A stretch of 6,885 nt of DNA from Methanosarcinales archaeon (GTDB lineage: Archaea; Nanobdellota; Nanobdellia; Woesearchaeales; CG1-02-33-12). The notes below the pieces were generated by a model. That model was not told where the DNA came from and searched no databases. It saw only the letters and a list, made by a program, of their open reading frames with translations. The stretch is from contig JAFCBX010000046.1 of NCBI GenBank assembly GCA_017610505.1, forward strand, positions 1 to 6,885, in the 5' to 3' direction. How positions within the stretch are numbered: position 1 is the stretch's first letter; the number at the start of each line of letters is the position of its first letter. The position numbers and the translations under genes were made by a program. Of the stretch, positions 5,447 to 6,885 are shown piece after piece.

Positions 5447-5785
5447 TTAATCATCTTTTTTTAGGGCAATCTTTCTTAATTCCTCAACTCTTTCGTGGCT
5501 GAGTATTGTTCTTTCCTTTCCTTTTACTCTCTTTAATGAGCCTACTTCAACAACCTCAAGAAACTTTACAAGCTTTCTCTGGTTGAAGTTGTCATAGTCC
5601 TTTAAAGAGCCCAATGCTTCATACAAATCCTGATCCGTTGTTACAAGGTCCATCTCATTGTTTCTGCACATTATTAGAGTATCTATCTTATCACTTGTTC
5701 CAAGAAAATATTTTAGTATTGCTCCAGCTTTAAGATATAACTTCTGCTTCTGCATTTTGTTTTCATTACTTATATTGATCCTCAC
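5447..5785 (-). CDS. Small PIN-like protein, degenerate and probably catalytically inactive
   Basis: A 112-residue protein whose first half reads like the N-terminal half of a PIN domain. KLYLKAGAILKYFLG (15-29) lines up with the usual xxYLDTNVLLxYFLG, then LVTTDQDLYEALGSL (47-61) with the strand and helix that carry the first conserved glutamate (here Glu56), then a helix at 68-80. In active PIN nucleases the aspartate of LDTN binds metal; here it is Lys19, and the next two residues are Ala-Gly. The C-terminal acidic positions and the final strand are also absent: the protein stops after an ELRKIALKKDD helix. It is therefore probably not a nuclease. The start is GTG 5785 with GGGGT at 5792-5796; an in-frame ATG at 5755 is the alternative and would still keep the PIN-like part. 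It starts 2 nt after the upstream stop. The PIN assignment rests on pattern only. Confidence 0.6.
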   Translation of the reverse strand: MRINISNENKMQKQKLYLKAGAILKYFLGTSDKIDTLIMCRNNEMDLVTTDQDLYEALGSLKDYDNFNQRKLVKFLEVVEVGSLKRVKGKERTILSHERVEELRKIALKKDD

Positions 5786-5787
5786 TT

Positions 5788-6291
5788 TTAAACCCCATAG
5801 CTTAATATTTTCTTTAGTTTTTCTTCATCAGGAACAAGCTCTTTTAATGAGCCTCCAGGTATTGGATTGTTTTGTGTTAAAAATATATTCCACTGCCTTA
5901 TTGATTCAGGATCATCTGGATTTACAAGGTAATTAAGCATGAACCACTGGTTTAAGTCATTTCCATAGATACTACAGTTAGTTATCCTGCAATGCAATGG
6001 CTTTACTTCATGGATAGTGCAGCCAACCTGCTCATTATAAAAAACACATTTTCCATATGGCTTGGTGCCCTTAATCAGTTTTGGTCTCAATAATTTTGTG
6101 TTAAATTTTTCAGCTTCTTCAAGATATTTTTCCTTGAGTTCATTTGTTGTCATCCTCAGGAATCTTGCAATTTTTATGATATCGTCGTTAACTAAAAATC
6201 CAGAGGAGTATTTGCAGCAATTGCCGCACATTTTGCATTCTTTTCCAAGCTTTAATACAGTTTCTTTTGGTGTCTTTTTTGAAATAAGCAT
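5788..6291 (-). CDS. CxxCxxCC (YkgJ-type) cysteine-rich metal-binding family protein
   Basis: A 167-residue protein of the CxxCxxCC family, proposed to bind zinc or an iron-sulfur cluster; the biochemical role of most members is unknown. The signature CKMCGNCC occupies Cys19, 22, 25 and 26. A second cluster GKCVFYNEQVGCTIHEVKPLHCR carries Cys82, 91 and 101 and includes the family's C-x-IH/Y-x-x-x-P-x-x-C-R pattern, followed by Cys106. All eight cysteines of the protein thus sit in these two groups. The middle part (35-75) is helical and charged, with no membrane segment and no signal peptide, so it is cytoplasmic. ATG 6291 lies only 3 nt after the grpE stop, and its ribosome binding site GAGGGTG (6296-6302) contains the grpE TGA, so the two genes should be translationally coupled. 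A link to redox or metal stress handled by the chaperones is possible but is inference only. Confidence 0.87.
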   Translation of the reverse strand: MLISKKTPKETVLKLGKECKMCGNCCKYSSGFLVNDDIIKIARFLRMTTNELKEKYLEEAEKFNTKLLRPKLIKGTKPYGKCVFYNEQVGCTIHEVKPLHCRITNCSIYGNDLNQWFMLNYLVNPDDPESIRQWNIFLTQNNPIPGGSLKELVPDEEKLKKILSYGV

Positions 6292-6294
6292 TTT

Positions 6295-6780
6295 TCACCC
6301 TCTTTTTGCAATTTTTACTTTTGCATGCCTTATTACTTTATCATTAAGCAGATAACCTTTTTGCAAAACTTCTGTTATGGTAGTATTGGGCTTATCGCTT
6401 TTCTCATGCATCATTACTTCGTGCTTGTATGGGTCAAATTTTTCATTCAATGGATTTATCTGCTTTAAGCCCTCTTTTTCAAGTGTTGAATAAAATTGTG
6501 AAAATACCAGTTTCATTCCTTCAAGGAATTTATTTTTGTCTTTATGGTTTTTAAGGGCGCTTTCAAATGAGTCAACTACTGGAAGCAGTTTTATTATTAA
6601 GTTTTGCGAGGCATATTTGATTAAGTCCTGTTTTTCTCTTTCAATTCTTTTTTTGTAATTTTCAAACTCTGCCTGTAATTGTTGTAATGAGTTTGTGAGT
6701 TCTTTTGTTTTGTCAGTTAACTCTTTTATCTTGTTGTCCTTATTTTCTGATTTTTTCTTTTTATGTATTTCCTTAGTCAT
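6295..6780 (-). CDS. grpE: GrpE, nucleotide exchange factor of DnaK
   Basis: A complete GrpE of 161 residues, which releases ADP from DnaK and so resets the Hsp70 cycle; it works as a dimer in the cytoplasm. Residues 1-30 are lysine-rich and charged. A long coiled-coil helix runs to about 57 and includes the family segment AEFENYKKR (37-45). Residues 60-105 hold the dimerising helices (LLPVVDSFESAL). The C-terminal beta domain carries the GrpE signature ITEVLQKGYLLNDKVIRHAKV (135-155). It is shorter than E. coli GrpE (197 residues), mainly in the N-terminal arm. ATG 6780 has AGGTGAT at 6784-6790, close but adequate. The downstream neighbour is coupled through an overlapping stop and ribosome binding site, and dnaK and dnaJ follow in the same direction three genes later, so the three partners are probably made together. 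Confidence 0.97.
   Translation of the reverse strand: MTKEIHKKKKSENKDNKIKELTDKTKELTNSLQQLQAEFENYKKRIEREKQDLIKYASQNLIIKLLPVVDSFESALKNHKDKNKFLEGMKLVFSQFYSTLEKEGLKQINPLNEKFDPYKHEVMMHEKSDKPNTTITEVLQKGYLLNDKVIRHAKVKIAKRG
6296..6302 (-). promoter_or_regulatory. Ribosome binding site overlapping the grpE stop codon
   Basis: The minus strand reads GAGGGTGA followed by AAAA and ATG 6291. The TGA that ends grpE (6295-6297) overlaps the end of the site. A ribosome ending grpE therefore covers the start of the CxxCxxCC gene, which suggests translational coupling. Confidence 0.65.
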
Positions 6781-6798
6781 TTAATCACCTATTAAATT

Positions 6799-6812
6799 AA
6801 AAAAATAAAAAA
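6799..6812 (-). terminator. T-rich tract after hsp20
   Basis: Two bases after the hsp20 TAA stop, the minus strand has six T, one A, seven T. It looks like an archaeal oligo-T terminator. However, grpE begins 18 nt beyond its end, and no TATA box at a workable distance was found in this gap, so at least part of the transcription probably reads through. Confidence 0.45.
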
Positions 6813-6813
6813 T

Positions 6814-6885
6814 TTATTCAATTTCAATTCTTTTCTTCTTTAATCCCTCTTTCTTTTTTGGAATCTCTATCCTTAGCATTCCATT
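6814..6885 (-). CDS. Hsp20/alpha-crystallin small heat-shock protein, C-terminal end (partial)
   Basis: Only the last 23 codons are in the window: NGMLRIEIPKKKEG and then a lysine-rich end RIEIE. The segment NGMLRIEIPK is the typical last strand of the alpha-crystallin domain (NGVLxIxxPK in most members), and the final IEI is the I-x-I motif with which small heat-shock proteins dock onto a neighbouring subunit during oligomer assembly. Small heat-shock proteins hold unfolding clients in the cytoplasm without ATP and hand them to DnaK/DnaJ/GrpE, which are encoded just downstream. The gene ends 33 nt before grpE with a T-tract between. The call depends on a short stretch, but motif and context agree. 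Confidence 0.82.
   Translation of the reverse strand, partial: NGMLRIEIPKKKEGLKKKRIEIE

Noticed and set aside
5434..5454. Upstream ATG start (MINGGLK) for the DUF3467 protein
   Set aside because: The extension only translates the GGAGG ribosome binding site and overlaps the preceding gene.
5447..5785. Toxin-antitoxin (VapBC) pair
   Set aside because: Although PIN-like, the protein lacks the first catalytic aspartate, and neither neighbour looks like an antitoxin with a DNA-binding domain.
6791..6801. AT-rich stretch before grpE as a promoter
   Set aside because: It is less than 20 nt from the start codon, too close for a TATA box that keeps the AGGTGAT site in the message.

Overview
The window looks like a piece of an AT-rich archaeal genome, and most likely one from the DPANN (Woesearchaeota/Pacearchaeota-like) lineages. 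The support is: strong BRE/TATA-type promoter elements rather than -35/-10 boxes, T-rich tracts after stop codons, one gene whose TATA box sits so close to its ATG that the transcript should be leaderless, frequent ATA and AGA/AGG codons, and secreted proteins built of PKD/cadherin-like and Ig-like repeats. The domain-level call (archaeon) is fairly safe. The phylum is an inference. All supported genes lie on the minus strand, so the window is read from right to left.

Right and centre (about 6885 to 2000): a chaperone cluster in the order hsp20 (only the last 23 codons are in the window), grpE, a CxxCxxCC (YkgJ-type) cysteine-rich protein, a small PIN-like protein, a DUF3467 protein, dnaK, dnaJ. 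From grpE to dnaK the genes are tightly packed (gaps of 2 to 25 nt, and one stop codon lies inside the next gene's ribosome binding site), so they should be co-transcribed and in part translationally coupled. DnaK, DnaJ and GrpE form a complete Hsp70 cycle (ATPase/holdase, J-domain co-chaperone, nucleotide-exchange factor), with a small heat-shock protein next to it as an ATP-independent holdase. The unusual part is the three-gene block between grpE and dnaK. The PIN-like member has lost the canonical first catalytic aspartate and lacks the C-terminal half of the fold.

Left (about 1950 to 1): two exported repeat proteins, each with its own promoter. The first is a lipoprotein (lipobox, a two-cysteine CPDG motif, an acidic stalk, two PKD/cadherin-like modules). 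The second has an ordinary signal peptide and at least four modules in alternating A-B-A-B order, and runs off the left edge. Its reading frame is broken by one frameshift at about 558-584; beyond that point the other frame stays open to the window edge with clear homologous repeats. The first modules of the two proteins match at 47 of 69 residues without a gap, so they are a local duplication.

No RNA gene, CRISPR array, insertion sequence or origin was seen. No stretch longer than 300 bases lacks a gene. The closest thing to something undescribed is the three-gene insertion in the chaperone operon with its degenerate PIN-like protein. Nothing in the window by itself proves a new system.
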